NCBI GenBank assembly: GCA_018398765.1
Contig: JAHBMJ010003309.1
Location: 27,731 to 91,730 of the forward strand
DNA from: Chromera velia
Taxonomy: Eukaryota > Sar > Chromeraceae
DNA length: 64,000 nucleotides
Direction of reading: 5' to 3'
Notes under the pieces: generated by a model
What the model was told of the DNA's origin: nothing
Seen by the model: only the letters and a program-made list of their open reading frames with translations
Databases searched by the model: none
Program-made: the position numbers and the translations under genes
Part shown: in pieces, positions 11,351 through 25,600 of the stretch
Position numbering within the stretch: the stretch's first letter is position 1
Layout: every line of letters starts with the position of its first letter

Positions 11351-13650
11351 TCAGCTCAATGAAGTTCGGCCTCCCACCGTTGCTGGATCGACATTTGCAA
11401 AGGGATAAACTGGTACGGCGGCCCCCGCAGCGGCAGCAGATGCTGCGGATGATGACGAAGCAGCTGCTGCCCCATCTCCACCTTCCGTTTCCTCTGAGCC
11501 TGTCCCCGTCCCTGTCTCACTGCTTGTTCCACCCCCTGTGCTTGTCCCTGTACCCCCTTCACCCGACGACGATTCCCCAGTGCCCCTCTCTGTCCCTGTC
11601 CCTGTCCCCGTGCTTCCTTCTGCTGTTGATGATCCCCCCCCACTTCCCGTCTCAGTCTCTGCATCTACTGCGATGTCCTCTGAGGATTCTGTGCCTGTGC
11701 CCGTGCTTGTCTCTGAGCTAGATGACGATTCGGATGTCCCCTCGGAGGACGAATCTGTATTGGAATCGGACTCTTCGGATCCTTCAGTGGACGTGTGAGT
11801 GGAATCGGAGCCGCTTCCTTCTGAGCTCGATGCACTGTCCAAGGACAACTCAGTAGAAGAACCGCTGTCCACGGTGTAAGTGCCTGGGACAAGATTGTGC
11901 CCCACACCGGACTCTGTGGGTGGTCCGGTTTCTTCTGTTGGGCCTGCCGCTGCAGCGGCATCTTCCGCAGATTCCTCTCCCCCTTCCTCCGGAGACTCTT
12001 CGTCTGGGTTACCTGCCATGTCCTCTTCACTGCTGTGTGACTCGGTGTCACCGGCGATGGTTGTTGTGGTGGATCCGTCGGACGGGGAGGAGGCCGACCC
12101 TCCTGCTTGACCGGGGGCAAGGGTGCTATTGGTTCCAGTGGAATCGGTTGCATTGGTCAACGTGCTGTTTGAAAGGGTATCGTTCACACTTGATTGACCG
12201 GTACCGTTTGCATCGGCCGAAAGGGCGTCTGAGTCTGTGTCATTCAGCCCTGAGCTCAACTCGTCATCCTCCTCCCTCCCGACTGACGCTCCACTCTCTC
12301 CCCCTGTGACAGAAGAACCATCCAAATCAAAATCTTCCAAACTTTCACTTCCATTCCCTGCAGCAGCAGACGTACCATTCACTCCCTCCGTCAGATCTGT
12401 ACCATTCAGACCAGACACGCTGGAATCGGTACCGTTCAGAGTACCATGGCCTCCTGTGAGGGAAGAAAAGTCCCCGTCGGTGCCATTGACACCCGAAGAC
12501 AGACTGCCTTCACCCGACGCTGTGCCGTTCGTTTGACCGACTGCTGTGCTGTTGTCACTATCACCCACCCCTTCTCCAGATCCATCAGAAGAGGATCCCT
12601 CGGCACTTCCCTCTGTGCCCCCTGACGATCTACCTCCTCCTTCCCCTTCTCCTTCCCCGTTTGACAAATCTCCACTCCCAGCTGCTCCTCCGGAGGAGCC
12701 CTCTCCGTCAGAAGACGAAGAACCTGCTTCTCCCCCCTCACCTCCAGACTCTCCTGAGGATCCACTCTCACCCTCACCTTCCCCTTTCTCCCCTTCTTGC
12801 GCCTCTGTTCCTGTTCCAGCCCCCCCCTCAGGTTCTCCTTTCTTGGCCTCCTCGAGGGCTCCGTGGAGGTCTGACAGCCAATCCTGGTCGCTGCCTTCCT
12901 CAGACAACAACAACCTCTCCTCTTCTGACACAGATTTCGACCCACTCCCAGCCTCATCAGAGGAGGAGGAGGAAGAAGAGGAGGAAGATTCATCTGTCCC
13001 TGTGGAGTCACCAGACGACTCTCCCTCAAATTCCCCACTGCTGCCCTCTCCACTTCCCTCTCCATGTCCAGATCCGCTCTCTGCCCCTGCAGACTCAGCG
13101 GATGACCCTGCAGCTGCATGCGAACCCTCCCCGTGTGCGTGATGGCCTCCCTCTCCAGACCCAGACCCGGAGACGCCACTACCCGACTCTCCGTGAGACG
13201 AACCAGAGTGACTACCGCCACTGCCTGAATGACTGCCGCCCTCTTCTCCGTGAGTGGAATGACCCCCGCTGCCTGCATGGGCCCCTCCCTCCGCACCTCC
13301 TGCGTGTCCTCCAGTGTGGCTTCCTCCCGTGCCCCCATGGTGTCCGGAGGATCCCTCGGAGGACCCTGCGTGCCCCCCTTCCTTTCCTTCCCCGTGGGAA
13401 GAGCCCCCTTCCTCGTGGGAGGAGCCCCCGGAGGCTCCCCCATGGGCACTGTCTCCATGGGGGGAAGAACCGGAGTGAGACGCAGAGTGGGAGTGGGACC
13501 CTTCTGAGCCGGAAGAGTGCGCACCGGTGTGGGTGCCCCCCTCCCCTTCGTGTCCTCCTTCCCCATGGCCCCCGTGGGATCCTGAGGTTCCACTCCCACT
13601 CCCACTTCCTGAGTGGTGCTCCCCTCCTTCGGTATCCAGAGGGGCGGGGT
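11351..13650 (-). other. Ser/Gly/Glu/Thr-rich C-terminal tail (~750 residues)
   Basis: A single uninterrupted low-complexity coding stretch in the last exon. It has SGSGSG and GGSHSG-type runs, His-rich segments (GHHGGTGGSHTGGHAGG), a poly-Ser tract, N-glycosylation sequons (NGT, NDT) in the middle and an acidic Ser/Glu end. It has no hydrophobic anchor and finishes VGGRTSLS. Composition suggests a hydrophilic, glycosylated, gel-forming tail. Confidence 0.7.
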
Positions 13651-16600
13651 TGCCCGCAAACCCGGGGGGGGAATCTTTGAGTTTCCCATGGGATTCTGTC
13701 TCTGTCTCGAGGGGGATTTCGATGGGAGTAACAGCGGGGGCGTTTTCCTTATCGAACTCCTCATTTCCTTGGCAACTCGTCATGAACGCCCCTCCATCCT
13801 GCCTTCCCATATCGACGCCAATCTCCAAATTTTCGAAACGGCAGGGGAATCCACTAGCATAGTTGAAGAGGACTTGCTGCGTTCCGGTCAGACGGGAAGA
13901 AGCGAAGTGAAGGGAAATCGTCAACCCCCCGGAGCCGTAGAGGCCGACAGACCGGTCAGACACCATGAAGTGGTGACCGTTGAACGACACGCCCCCTTCT
14001 CTGCAGACACACACGAAAAAAAATTCAGTCAAAAGCCATGCATAGAGCAGAGTGTGTACATGACTCTTGCCGTCGAGGCGCCAGGACAAAAGAGAGGCAG
14101 CTAGGAATAAAGAGAAGACTGACTGACAGTGAGTATGCAGGCATGTTGGCAGGGAGTGTCTGGGTGAACGCGTCGATGGTGTGCTCTGCGTCCGGGCCTG
14201 TGTGCGTCTTCTGCAGCACCGATTTCCAGTGTGACACTCTGCCTTCAGGAGTGAGCGTCAGGAAACGAGGATGAGGAACGAAGAGACCCAACAGTCTCTT
14301 TCTGAGAGAGACAGGGACAGAACTCAGGTCTTCAAACGCTTGAGGATCTCCCTTATGAAGGAGGACAGTGGCTGATCTGAAAAAGTCAGCAACCTTCTCC
14401 AGTTCTCCTGCCTCAATGGAGATCTCACGCCTCCATATGGCCATGCCGTGAATGCTTCCTGCAAGAGGTGGAAAACATGAAAGTTGTGTTTCGTCAGCGA
14501 ATGCTCTCAAAACGCTTTTTGGCCAGCTTCAGCGCTTTTCCCGTCAGATGCAAGAAGACAGAAGCAAACCATCGTTTTTGTGTGAAGCACTATGAAGCCG
14601 GGAAAAAGAGTCGATTGATGCTGAGACTTACTTTCACCTAGACTGACCGAAAAAGCAGTTATCTGCAAGAGAGCGGTTGCTGAGATGGTCTCCTGGAAGG
14701 TTGTCTATTTCCCCTGGGTGAAGCGAGCTGAGCTCTTCCACCGACACCCGACAGCCCAGATCCACCGGGGCCGCCCGTCCAAGGAGCATACCGCGGGCCC
14801 ACGCAGGTCCCGGAAAGCCGTGACCTGTGCGGACCAACTCGCCTCCAGACAGGAGATGCCCACTCTCAGCGGCATGTGAGGACAAACCAGGCACATCCTC
14901 ATCTGAGGTGGGCAGTCTGAAGGCGAAGGCGGCAGGGTCCTCGGGAAGGGGTTTCTGCTTCTCTCCTGAGAACATTCGGAGAAGACTTTTGCCGAGCGGC
15001 TGGGGATATGGAAGGATCTCGACTGTGAATATCTCCGGCCCTGTTCCGATCGGGGTCTTTTTCTCCCCTGCTGATCCTGTCTCCCCCTCTTTCTCTTCCT
15101 CCACCTCCTCTCCTTCTGCCTCTTTGACAACTTGTTCCTTCGAGACGGTGGCGTGCTTGGGGCCTGCAGAGACTCCAAATCTTCCGATGCCTGCACGCAT
15201 CCATTCACTCATTCGACCGATGATTGGGGGGATGATTCATGCGTTAGGTAGTCAGAAGGAGGATCGGACACTCACACACACAAACACACGCACACACACA
15301 CGCACACACACACACACATACACACACACACACATACACACACACACACACACACACAGACAGACAGACAGACATAGAGGCATAGAGACATAGAGACAGA
15401 AAGACAGAGGGACAGACAGACAGACAGAGAGACAGATGAATAAGTAGGTGGACAGGCAAATGGATAAGCATAACGCATACATACATGTAAACATGCATGC
15501 GTGCACACATGCAGACACAGTAGGTGTTGAGACGAAGTTTCTTCTTCTCAGTTTCTTCTCATTCAAAGAAAGGGAATGGGACCGCAACGCAGGTAACGAC
15601 AGAAACTTCTTCCTTGTCCTCTTGATGTCTCCCTGCTGTCACTCACGTACCTCCGCAGTTGACAGAGGTCACCCACTCCCCGTCCTCGCAGACGGCCTCC
15701 CCCTCGAGAGGGATCGAGTGGCCCTCGTGGTCTTTGAACACATCCAGAGGCCGTGCACACCGGACAGAGATTCTAGTGCCAGGCCGAGGCACCAGAGGGG
15801 AAGACGAGGGCACGAAGTCTTCCCTGTCCTCCCATTGACCGCAGGGTCTCTCACACCTGAGATTGACCTCCGACCATTTCACTGTCTGGCTGTTCCTGTC
15901 AAAGGAGGCAAAGAGGGCCTCGACTGATGCCCCCCCCTGTGCCACGAACTTGGACTCATGGCCCGCGAGACTTCCAATCAGAGTTTCCTCTTCTTCATCT
16001 CCCGCGATCTGTTTCTCCATCCATTCCTGGTCTCTGCAGGAAATCTGAACGACCGCCACTGCCTCGACAGACGGCAGGTCTGCTCCGTCGAGAGAGTCCC
16101 CCTCAGGAGGGGGGAGTTTCTTCACAGGCCCCCTCTTGTAACGCTCAGTCAACACAGGGACACCGCAAACCTCCGGAGATGGACGGCCGCCCGGAGGCAC
16201 GTGCACCTTTTTTGGGTCTGCCTGGACTGGGGGTTTCCACGCGTCTTTGTCTCCCTTGTCGGGATGTCGGAACACCCGTTTGGTGTCCTCCCAGTCCCTT
16301 TCGATCTTGAACGACACAGCGTAGCGCTGCTTTGGCTCGACTCTCGAATCCGAAATCAGGAGGGCCCGAATGATGGGGTCGAAATGCGACTGCAGTCATT
16401 TAATTGAGCGTTCATGGGAGCAGGCAGACAGACATGCAGCCAGGCAGGGGAGCAGCAATCGACAGGTGTAAAAAGAGAAAAAGAAAGTCGGGAGGAAGGG
16501 ACGAGGTGAAAAAAACAGCGGCGATCAACAAAGAGAAGAAGATGACGAAGAAGAAGAGAGTGCGGATTGGTGCTTTGGGGAATTCAGGGCTTAGCTCTCA

Positions 16601-19600
16601 TGACCGAGCTCCTTTTTTTCGACATCATGCAACGACCAAGCGTTCGCTTTTTGGTCTGCAAAGTAATGTGAAACACAATCATGCAGACGAGCCCCCACTT
16701 CAATTGACAGACCTCTGCAGCCACAAATCCCTGGGCTCCTTTGAGGGTCGGTTGAATGAACGCGCGTCCTTCCACTGCCTTGAATCCTTTGGGAACCAGG
16801 GCAACGAGCTGAGACCCTTCTGCTGATGCTGTTTCTGTTTCATGATCCTCCTCTGACCCCCCCTTTTGGAATTCAGGATCACTCAGGAGACTACCGGAAC
16901 CCTTTTTGACTCCACCTACAGATTGTGTGTTCTGTGTAGGAGCAGGGCGCTTCTCTGTTTTGATGGTCACGAAGTATGAAGTTCCCTCACCAAATCTGTT
17001 ACTCTTTAGAAGAACATACGCACTGTCTGCGTCAAAAGAGAGGTTGTCACCATACGGGACGCTGATGGTTATACGAGGCCCTTCGCCGTGTGAATCCTGA
17101 AGACAAACAGCTGCCTCTCCGCCTGCTGGCTGCATGTCGCCTCCCAGAGGCCCCACAGCCATCTCACCCCCGTGCGCAACTCCATGCAGCTCCTCGTAGG
17201 TAGGAAGCTCAGAAGGTTCTGCACTCGACGTCCCCTCTTCACTGTCTCCTCCTTGCTGGAGAATTTTCTTGTGCGTTTCCTCCAGATGTTTGAAGGCTTC
17301 CTCTAAGCCCTTCAGCTGCACCAGACTCTCAGCAGCGAGGGCTGCTTTCTTTTCAGCCGTGGAGAGAGAGCCGAAGATCGCATCGATATCAGCAGCCGTC
17401 TCCTCACCGAGGTGCACAGAGCCCCCTCTGGACCCTGAGAAGAGACTGTCAAGAGCGTTCTGGGCCTTTTCCCTCTCGGCATCGCTCTCATGGAGAGAAT
17501 CCATGAAGGCGCCTATCTGGTCCTCGAAGGTCACGGTCTTGTACCCAGACACCTGGGCGGTGTACGGAGCTCCTTCGACCACCCTGCCGGAGGTGATAGA
17601 TAGCACTCCGGTGGATGGATTGACGCCAACCTGCAGTGCAAAGGAAGCGGCAGAGAGCGAAATGCATCGTTGTCCACTGTTATGTGTAGATTTGTCTGGG
17701 TCCCCATCAGGAAACGACCAGAGACCATCGCAGATATTTGCACAGATTCACAACGACGGAGACACATTGTCAGCACACGAGGGACAACACTGTAGCAAAA
17801 AAACACAAACTGCAATGAAAGAAACCGCATAAAGTAAAATAGAGGAGGTTCTCTCTGTGGTGTCCTATCAGCTCACCTGAAGAGGGTTTCTCAATTTGAC
17901 CTGAAGAAAAAAACAGAAAAAAAGGAGCTCACCTGAAGAGGGTTTCTCAATTTGACCTCGAAAGGCGCCTCCTTTCGGGAGTCTCCATCCTGAAGGTCCG
18001 ACTTGACAGTCACGTACGCAGTCATGCGGGGGGTCCACCCGTCCGGTTTGCTCGCAGGTGTGAGCCTGAGGAAATGATCCTCCCCCACGCCTGTGCACGT
18101 CACAAAGATTTCCTCCTTGTCAATAGCGCCTTCGAGAGAGAGGAGGGCAGACGCCTTGGCAAGAAACGCCTGGAGATTCTTCTCCACTTCCTTCTCGATG
18201 GCCTCAGTGATGCGCAGTTGGTTCCCTGTGCGTCTGAGGCTCTCTGTTGCATGCTCGAGGAACTCATCTGTGGCTCCCCCGTCGAAAGGAGACGAGACGG
18301 CCTCTGTCGCAAGACGGAAAGAAGTCCGCGCAGCCTCGAGAGACGCCGTTGCGCTTTGAACTCTGGTTTGGGCCTCTTGTTGCTGCTCCATTAGAGACTC
18401 CAGGGCCGTCGCGGCGTCTGTGTGGAGCGTTCCTGGCACAAGCGCAACCGTCTGGATGACGTCGGGGGTGTCGAAAAGGGGTGACACGAGAGAAATCATG
18501 TTGCCCCCCCTGCTGTAGGACGCCGCCTCTGGAGACTTGAGTGACACTTCCCCTTCGTTGAACTCGTGAGACGCTGTGACTGTGAAGAGCTTCACGGCTG
18601 CATCCGATAGGAGTGGGGCAGGTTCCCACTTACCCTCAGATGGCTGCTCTGGAAGCAGGTCCAAAGAGAGTCCTCCTTCCTTAGGCTTCTCATCGCTCTC
18701 CACGACCAGAAGTCTCTCTGCAGCGATGGTGATTGTCCCCAGTCGCTCGTCTGCAGACAGAACCTCCGGCCTCAATTGGGCAGAGGGGGTGGGAGGAGTG
18801 CCAACAGGAACATACGCTTCGACGGTTTTCGTTCCCTTCAACGCTCCTGCGTAGGACACGCCCTTCAAAATTTCTGGGTGCTCCACCCGCAGGAAGGGGG
18901 CCTCGAGGTCGAGGTGGAACTGCAGGGAGAGAGAGGCAGAAGGAACGAACGAAACAGGGGTCGAAAGATTGTTTTTTGCAAAAGCCATCGGACGATGAAA
19001 AAGGAAAAAGCACAAACTCAAACCCAATGGACGAAGTTCTGAATAGGTAGGAATGAAATTTGAAGAAAGAGGGATCTACAGGCTCACGCTGACCATTGTT
19101 TCGTCGTCTGTGGAGACTTCCAGGACGTTTCCGTCGTCTCCCACCAATTTGAGTGTGCGCACATCTGACGGCTTCCACTTCTCAGGTACCTTGCCGTGGA
19201 GGAGGAATGTGACGACACCGTCTTGAATTGCTTCTGCTTCTAGATAGACAGATACGGACATCTGCATGGATTTCCTCTGAAGGGCTACTGGGTGCTTTCC
19301 CTTCAGAAGAGCTGCGTATGTGTGTCCAGGAACAAAGTCTGCAGAAGCCACGTGGAGGGTGTCGATGGACAAATCCATCTGCCAGTCTTCCCCTCCTGCT
19401 TCCACCGTGACTGAAGGAGCCCCTCCGGGTCCGATATCAAGGAACACAACCGACTGAGGAACGGAAATCACCCAACCCTCTGGAACGGGGGCGAACACTG
19501 CGGTCACCTTGGTCTTCAACTGCTCAGCACCTCCACCTGCAAGAACCTCCACAGAGGCAAATTCTGCCTTCCCCTCCACCTTGACGTTGAATTGTGTCTC

Positions 19601-22600
19601 CTCCTTCTTCCAGGACACCTCTCCTCCCTTTGCGTTCACACCCTCGGGAAGGAGGAGTCGGGAGCCCGGCAGGTAACCCGTCAAATCGAGGGGCTCCTTG
19701 AATGCAGGGTCAGAGCACTTCACGTGCCTGTTCGCACGATCCCAAGTGAACTGCAGAGAAAAGAAAAGAAAAGAAGGAATGGAAGGGGACGCATCGTATA
19801 AGGGGTGAGAGAAATTCGGTATGGGATGTCTTTTTGATACCCCCCTTTTGTGTTCTCTAAGTTGGCGTTTTCTGAATTCGCCCTTTCAGCCCCTAACTCA
19901 ATCGGGCAGTGTGCGAAGGAAACACGAAAGGAATGTTGGAGGAATTAGAGGCCAGATCCGGCCCCTTCATTATCGGTGACTATTTGTTCAGAAACGTTAC
20001 TCTCTCTCTTTTCTTTTTGCTCATTATGTTCCTAGTCTTGTCCTGCTAGTTGTGCCCCCGACTGACCGGCGTGCAGCTGAGTGAGACGTGTTTTCCCTCT
20101 GGAGTCTCTCCGTAGAGCTGCAGACTTTTCTCTGTCTCGGCAGAGAACCCCCAGGGCACGTGAGCGGTGGAACCTGTGAACTCTCCATTGGCAGCAGAGC
20201 CTCTGACAAAGAGGCTGTACCGAATCGGGGTCGGGCCTTCAATGACCGAAGGGGCAATCAGCTTGTACCCTGGGAGGGTGAACATGTACTTCTGCCCTTT
20301 GTTGATTCCGTACTTTGAGATGACCACCTGCGTCCAGTCAAAGAGAGTGAGAGAGGTGCTCGAAAGAATATCCTTCTCTTTTGTGTTGCTTGCTTGCTTC
20401 TTAGCTTTCGTCCGTCCCTCCTTCCTTCCTTCCTGCCTGCCTGTCTGTCTGTCTGTTTGCCTTTCTGTCTCTCATGCTTCTCAATCCTGGTCTCCCTAAG
20501 CATCCCGGCAAACCAATCACCGAAATGAACAACCCCCCAAAGAACGCACCTCCTGGAGGTCTTTGTCGTACTTGAACTGCTGTGAGTCTGCAGTGTTCAC
20601 CGTCAGAGAAGAGCCAAGAGAGGGGGAGAACAGCTCCAGCGGTGCCTCATCGAGTCTCTGCAGGTCCATCAGCCACTCTCCAGGTCCATCAACGCCCACC
20701 TCATCAAGAGAAGCGTGGATCTTCCCTCCCGCCAGGCCCTCTGCCTTGATCTGCAGGTCGAACAAACTCTTCTGAGGACGGAGAATGCCGACCGTCGCTG
20801 CACCCTCAGGCCCCTCAGCCGCCTTGAAGACCCGAATAACAGGCACAGACGCCTCGTAGTCCTGCATCTCCTGCACGTCGTCACACTCAATCGCGTACGT
20901 CTCGTCGCCTACCGGGATCACGCCATCGGCCTTCTGGTCGATAGTGATCACCTGCACACACAGAATTAAATTTAAGGGTACACACATTGTGTTCATCAGA
21001 CTCGGTGCCTTCACATGCCATCCCTCTGATTTCATGAGTCGGGTCGCTCTGAGTATGCGTTTCGCAAGGGATGTCTTGAAGAGCTGACGTATTTGATTTT
21101 TCGGTGCTTCTATCCTTTTCTCTGTGTGTCACAAGCGGAGCATTGCACGCTATAGAAGAATCCCAGAGCTGCACTAGGTGAGACCCTCTTTTACCCTCTT
21201 CTAGTCGGAAGAACGTGGATCGTGAAGGGCATCTGATTCAAACCGCAAAAGGAGCCGGGATGATCAGTTCACAAACAGGGTTCAACACAGCAACGCCTTC
21301 TGTGAACATCCCCACTTCTCACCTTTTTGTTGTCCAAATTATTCAGCAAGATGGGCTTTGACTTATCCAGCTTCCACCCCCTGGGTATCTGGAGGTTCCA
21401 GCCCTGGATCCAGTTGATGACCAGGTAGGAGGTCGTGCGGACAACCGGAACTGCCACGTTGACGGGAATGTCGGGGGACAGAACGGGAGACCTCAGGACG
21501 ATCAGATGCTCCATTTCGTTGTAGGCCACCTGAATCAAAGAGAAGATCAGCAGGTGAAAAGGTGAGTGAGTGAAAAAATTCATGTAACCATGAATGCATA
21601 GACAGTGAGGAGGTCATCTTGCTGAATGAGGCAGCCTCCCTGTCCCTGCACTAGAGAAGGGACTGTCGACAGGCTGCAATTCAGTCATCCGGTTCTTCGG
21701 TCATCTGAGCGCTAGCCTTGATGTGCATAGGGAGCAGCTAGAGAAGCCTGTCGGAGAACGACAGCGGTACAATTTCATCAGTGGATCGATGGAACGAAGT
21801 GATCCCTGTCTCATCGATGCAGATCGGATAGAAGAATGAGATCAGATGTGGTTTTGAAAGCAGACGGACCGTTGAGGCTTCGATCTCCGTTGAATGTCCA
21901 TTGGCATCTTCGACCAGAATGCTCTTGGAGGAATCTAGAACTAGCTTTGTGGTCAGTTGGACAGACAGGACTCCGTCTGCACTCGGAGTTCCTCCGGTCT
22001 TGATGATCCCCCTTCTCCCATTGACGGTGTGCACATGGACCGTGTACTCGACGTCCTTTGCCAAAAGAGGAGAACGCAACCAGAGGATTGAGGCGTTCTC
22101 TTCAAAGAAACTCTGCCGGCTGCTGGAAGGAACAATCGCCCCCCCCCCTCCGGCAGCCTCAACCAACACAGGGCGGCTCATGTCCGGACGCGAGCCGACT
22201 GGAATGTCGACGCCCAACAGTCCTTGTTCCTTCGGTATCTGTTTACCGAAAGCTACAGGCTGCTGTGGGACCTCGGAGTTTGTCGGGACCAGCGTCACAT
22301 GCAAGGAGTAGGGCTGGGAGTCGATCACCTTCGGATGGCGTAACGACAGAGTCACACCATTCCACGAGACGGCATGTGAAGCCACATCCAGAGTCACCTT
22401 CAGAGGCTCCTCCCCCTCTGGGCTTGGACCGTCCAGAACAAGCGGAGCGTCCAAGTTGGGTTCCCACCCGGTGGGGCAGTGGAACTCCAGAGAGGTTGTG
22501 TACGCGTTGGCCTGGAGGGAGAAGGGCACAGGGAGCTGTTGAGTGGACACCTCGGGAGTGTGGACCCACATGCCTCCTCTGCACTTCAACGCCACCTCAT

Positions 22601-25600
22601 CACTGCCGTCACATGCGAGTGTCCTTTTGGACCCAGGAAACGTCCCCACTCCCCTCCAGGCACACGACCCTTTTTTGAAAGTGACGGGACAAAGAAGACC
22701 CTTCGGCTTTGCGTTGGTTTCGTCTGCAGTCAGCAGAATGGGAAATGAACATGTCCAGGAAAGAAAGAGTCTGCAGAATTATTGTCGAGGGAAAATACGG
22801 ACAAAATGTGAAAAAATGAACGCAAAGAGAGACCAGAAGAATTTGAGAATCCATCACTTGAAGCCCATTCTTTCTCTAGAAGGACATAATTTGCGGAGTG
22901 GAAGTATACAAACTCACCTTTCTGCCTTTTTTCAAGGAAGATGTCGAGCATCTTTTCCGAAAATCGACGCGTCTCATCTTCTCCGAGAGCCCTGCGGAAG
23001 ACTGCGAGAGCCCCGACCTTTCCCTGAAACTGTCCCGCTTTTTCCGGAGATCCGAACATGAAAGTCCCCTTCTTCATCTTTTCCTCTCTGGGACACACCG
23101 GCCCCGTCCCTACCTCTTCCTGCTCCCCATCTATTTTGAATTCAGAGTCAACGTGGGAGAGCAGAAGAGACGCCTCCCTCCGCCCATTCTCCAAAGGAAG
23201 GAGGCGCAAAGCCATCACCTGCCACTCCTTTGCGCGGACCACAGGGGAAGCCGTACGGAAAGTGACGATCTTCCCCCCCTCTCCACAGCGGACCCTGTTG
23301 GCAAACCAGGCGAGCTCTGAGGACTCCTCACCTCCTCCTGGCGCTGCACTCATGCGGAGAGATGGATTGATTGATTGATTAACAAAGTACAGGGAAGAAA
23401 AGAGAATTGAAAGGAATCGAGGAAGACAAAGAAGAGCGGGGGGGGCGCAACAGGGAGATGCTGTACAAGTTCAACAGAGTTCAACCGGCGGGACATTCAT
23501 TTTCTGATCTCTAATACACAATGGAAGTAGAAACTTTTTCTTCGGCTTAAACTGAACTTTCTTCTTTCTCATTTGAGCAACACACACAAAAAAAGAGAGG
23601 GGCTCCCTCCAATTCCGAGACCCCCCCCTCTCTGCTGACTGCCCAAAGACTCACCAGCAAATCCAAAGAAAAAGGAGCTGTCATCCGCAATCTCGACCAT
23701 GCCCTCGCCCCCTAGAGCGGGAAGACCAAAGAGGACCGAGTTGGTCTGCAATCAGAAGGAAGGAAGGAAGGAAGCAAGGAAGGAAGGAAGGAAGGAAAGA
23801 AGAGGTCCATTTGAAGAAAAAGAAAGTTCGAAAGGATAACAAAAAAAAAGTTGCTTCTGGCTTCTTTCATCGGTCTGTATGCAGTTGCCTGAGTATTCAA
23901 ACGTACTGGCTGGATGTCATGCACACACTCTGTCTCCCTCAAGTAATTTTCCGAAGCGTTCCCAGCTTCACAAACTCTGGTAAGATAAGATCACAAGTAT
24001 CATCTTGGTGGATGGATTGTCGCCGACCTCAGGAACCCGTGGCTTGACGATCGCAAAGACCGTCAGACCCTCCCGAATGTCGATCGCCTTCTCGGCCACC
24101 ATGAAGGCAGAATCTTCCGTGACCATGTCCACCCCAATTCTGCTTGCAGTCAAACAAAAAAAACAATCAAAAGAAAAATCGATATTGAATTCCCATCCTT
24201 CTTTTCCGCCGTTCTTCTTCCTAGCATAGATACAAAAAAGTCTTTCCGCAAATCACTCTTCAGCCGGCACATTCATACATTATTCATCAGCCGGTCTGTC
24301 TCTCGACTAGTACCCATCTGTCTGTCTGAAGACTCATGCATGATTCTGGACGAAAGCAAAACTGACCCGGGGGAAAGAACAGGAGCCTTGGCGAACCGCG
24401 CCTGTCTGAGGTCTCCGAGGGATACCTGGCCCTCCAGAGCAATCTCAGGCAACACATTCTGCCAGACGTGCATGCGGAATCTGCCTTTCGGGCCTCTGCT
24501 CAACCGCATGTAGTCCGCATCTGCCACCCACAGACCGCTCAGATCTCCGAGAACAGTCCTCAGTCCTCTGTCTGACCCCAACATCGTCCCGACATTTGCA
24601 GGACCCCAAACGCCCCCCTTCTGGAAAGATCGGGCCCAATCGAGGAAGGCCTCATTTGACAACACCCCCCCCCCAGCGGCACCGAGAGGGAAACGCCCAG
24701 CACGGAGAACGGGACACTTCTCGCAGGACGCAGGGCACTGCGCGGCCACCTTTTGGGTCTTCACTGACGCAAGCAGAGGAGGAATGTCAATGGCAAGTTC
24801 GGCAGATGCGGCACCGAAGGTCATGTCACAGCCCCCCGGGAGGGATGCCATTCTGTCGCACGTGAGGTCGTGGAGCAGTTCGGGGCTCACCCACTTGTTC
24901 TGGCACGTTGGCTCTGCACGAGAGAGAAAGAAGCAGATCACGTAGTGTTTCTCTCTGCTTTTGCGTATATCCAGCGTCAGAAAGAGGGGGGACATTCGAG
25001 AAGCACAGACGCGAGAATGAACTCGGGGGTTCCATACTCAACGTGAGAGAAGAAGCTCTCTCTCTCACACACACACACAAACACACACACACAAACACAC
25101 ACACACACACACACACACATGTATACGTACATACACATACACACGTACACACAGAGCGGGGAAGAGAGGGAGAGGGAGGGAGGGAGGGAGGGAGAGAGAG
25201 AGACTGAGCAAAAGAAAGAGAGGGCAGGAGAGAGAGGGGGAGACTCACTGCACTCAGGACATGAGCCCCCACAATCAATTCCCGTCTCGTCCCCGTTCAG
25301 CTTCCCGTCGTCGCAGGCAGCTGCACAAAGAAAGCACATGGAAAGATTGGGATCTACGAAAAACAAAAAGAGAAATTGTGGAAGCGATACAGCCGCCCAC
25401 TTGGTGGCTTCCAATCATTTTCAACGCCAATCACTTCGCTTTTTTCTCTGGACATCATTCTGTTCTACCTTCCTTTCTTTCCTTCCTATCTCCGAACACG
25501 CGGTAGCTTCTGTATTGCATTCCCCTGATTTTCTTGTCTGGTCGATCTCACCCCCTCCTTTCATGTTGGGCCCTTGTTAGGTTAGACTTACCACAGGCAT

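Larger units (their letters stand above)
14128..22723 (-). other. Run of Cys-poor beta domains, then a CCP-like and a LamG-like segment
   Basis: Residues about 2422-4391 (exons 23-32). Exon 23 begins with a Cys pair segment. Long Cys-poor stretches follow with recurring patterns such as PEGWVISVPQ, IQGWNLQIPRGWKL, GWEPNLDAPLVLDG and HTYAALLKGKHPVAL, suggesting tandem beta-sandwich repeats of a family I cannot name. Exon 28 holds a predicted coiled coil (ALESLMEQQQEAQTRVQSAT onward). Exon 30 has Sushi-like cysteines (VQISCRDQEW, NLRCERPCGQWED, VCEDGEWVTSVNCGG). Exons 31-33 start a third LamG-like module (SIHGMAIWRREISIEAG). Confidence 0.5.

Noticed and set aside
11538-13680. Long plus-strand open frames opposite the tail of the giant gene (up to ~340 codons, Ser/Pro- or Leu/Pro/Arg-rich)
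   Set aside because: They are mirror frames of a low-complexity Ser/Gly/Glu coding stretch, with no start context, introns or domain sense.
24908-25580. His/Thr-rich (HTHTHT) and Val/Cys-rich (VCVCVC) frames in the CA-repeat areas near 15.3, 25.1, 35.0, 55.4 and 60.0 kb
   Set aside because: Direct translations of dinucleotide repeats located in introns.
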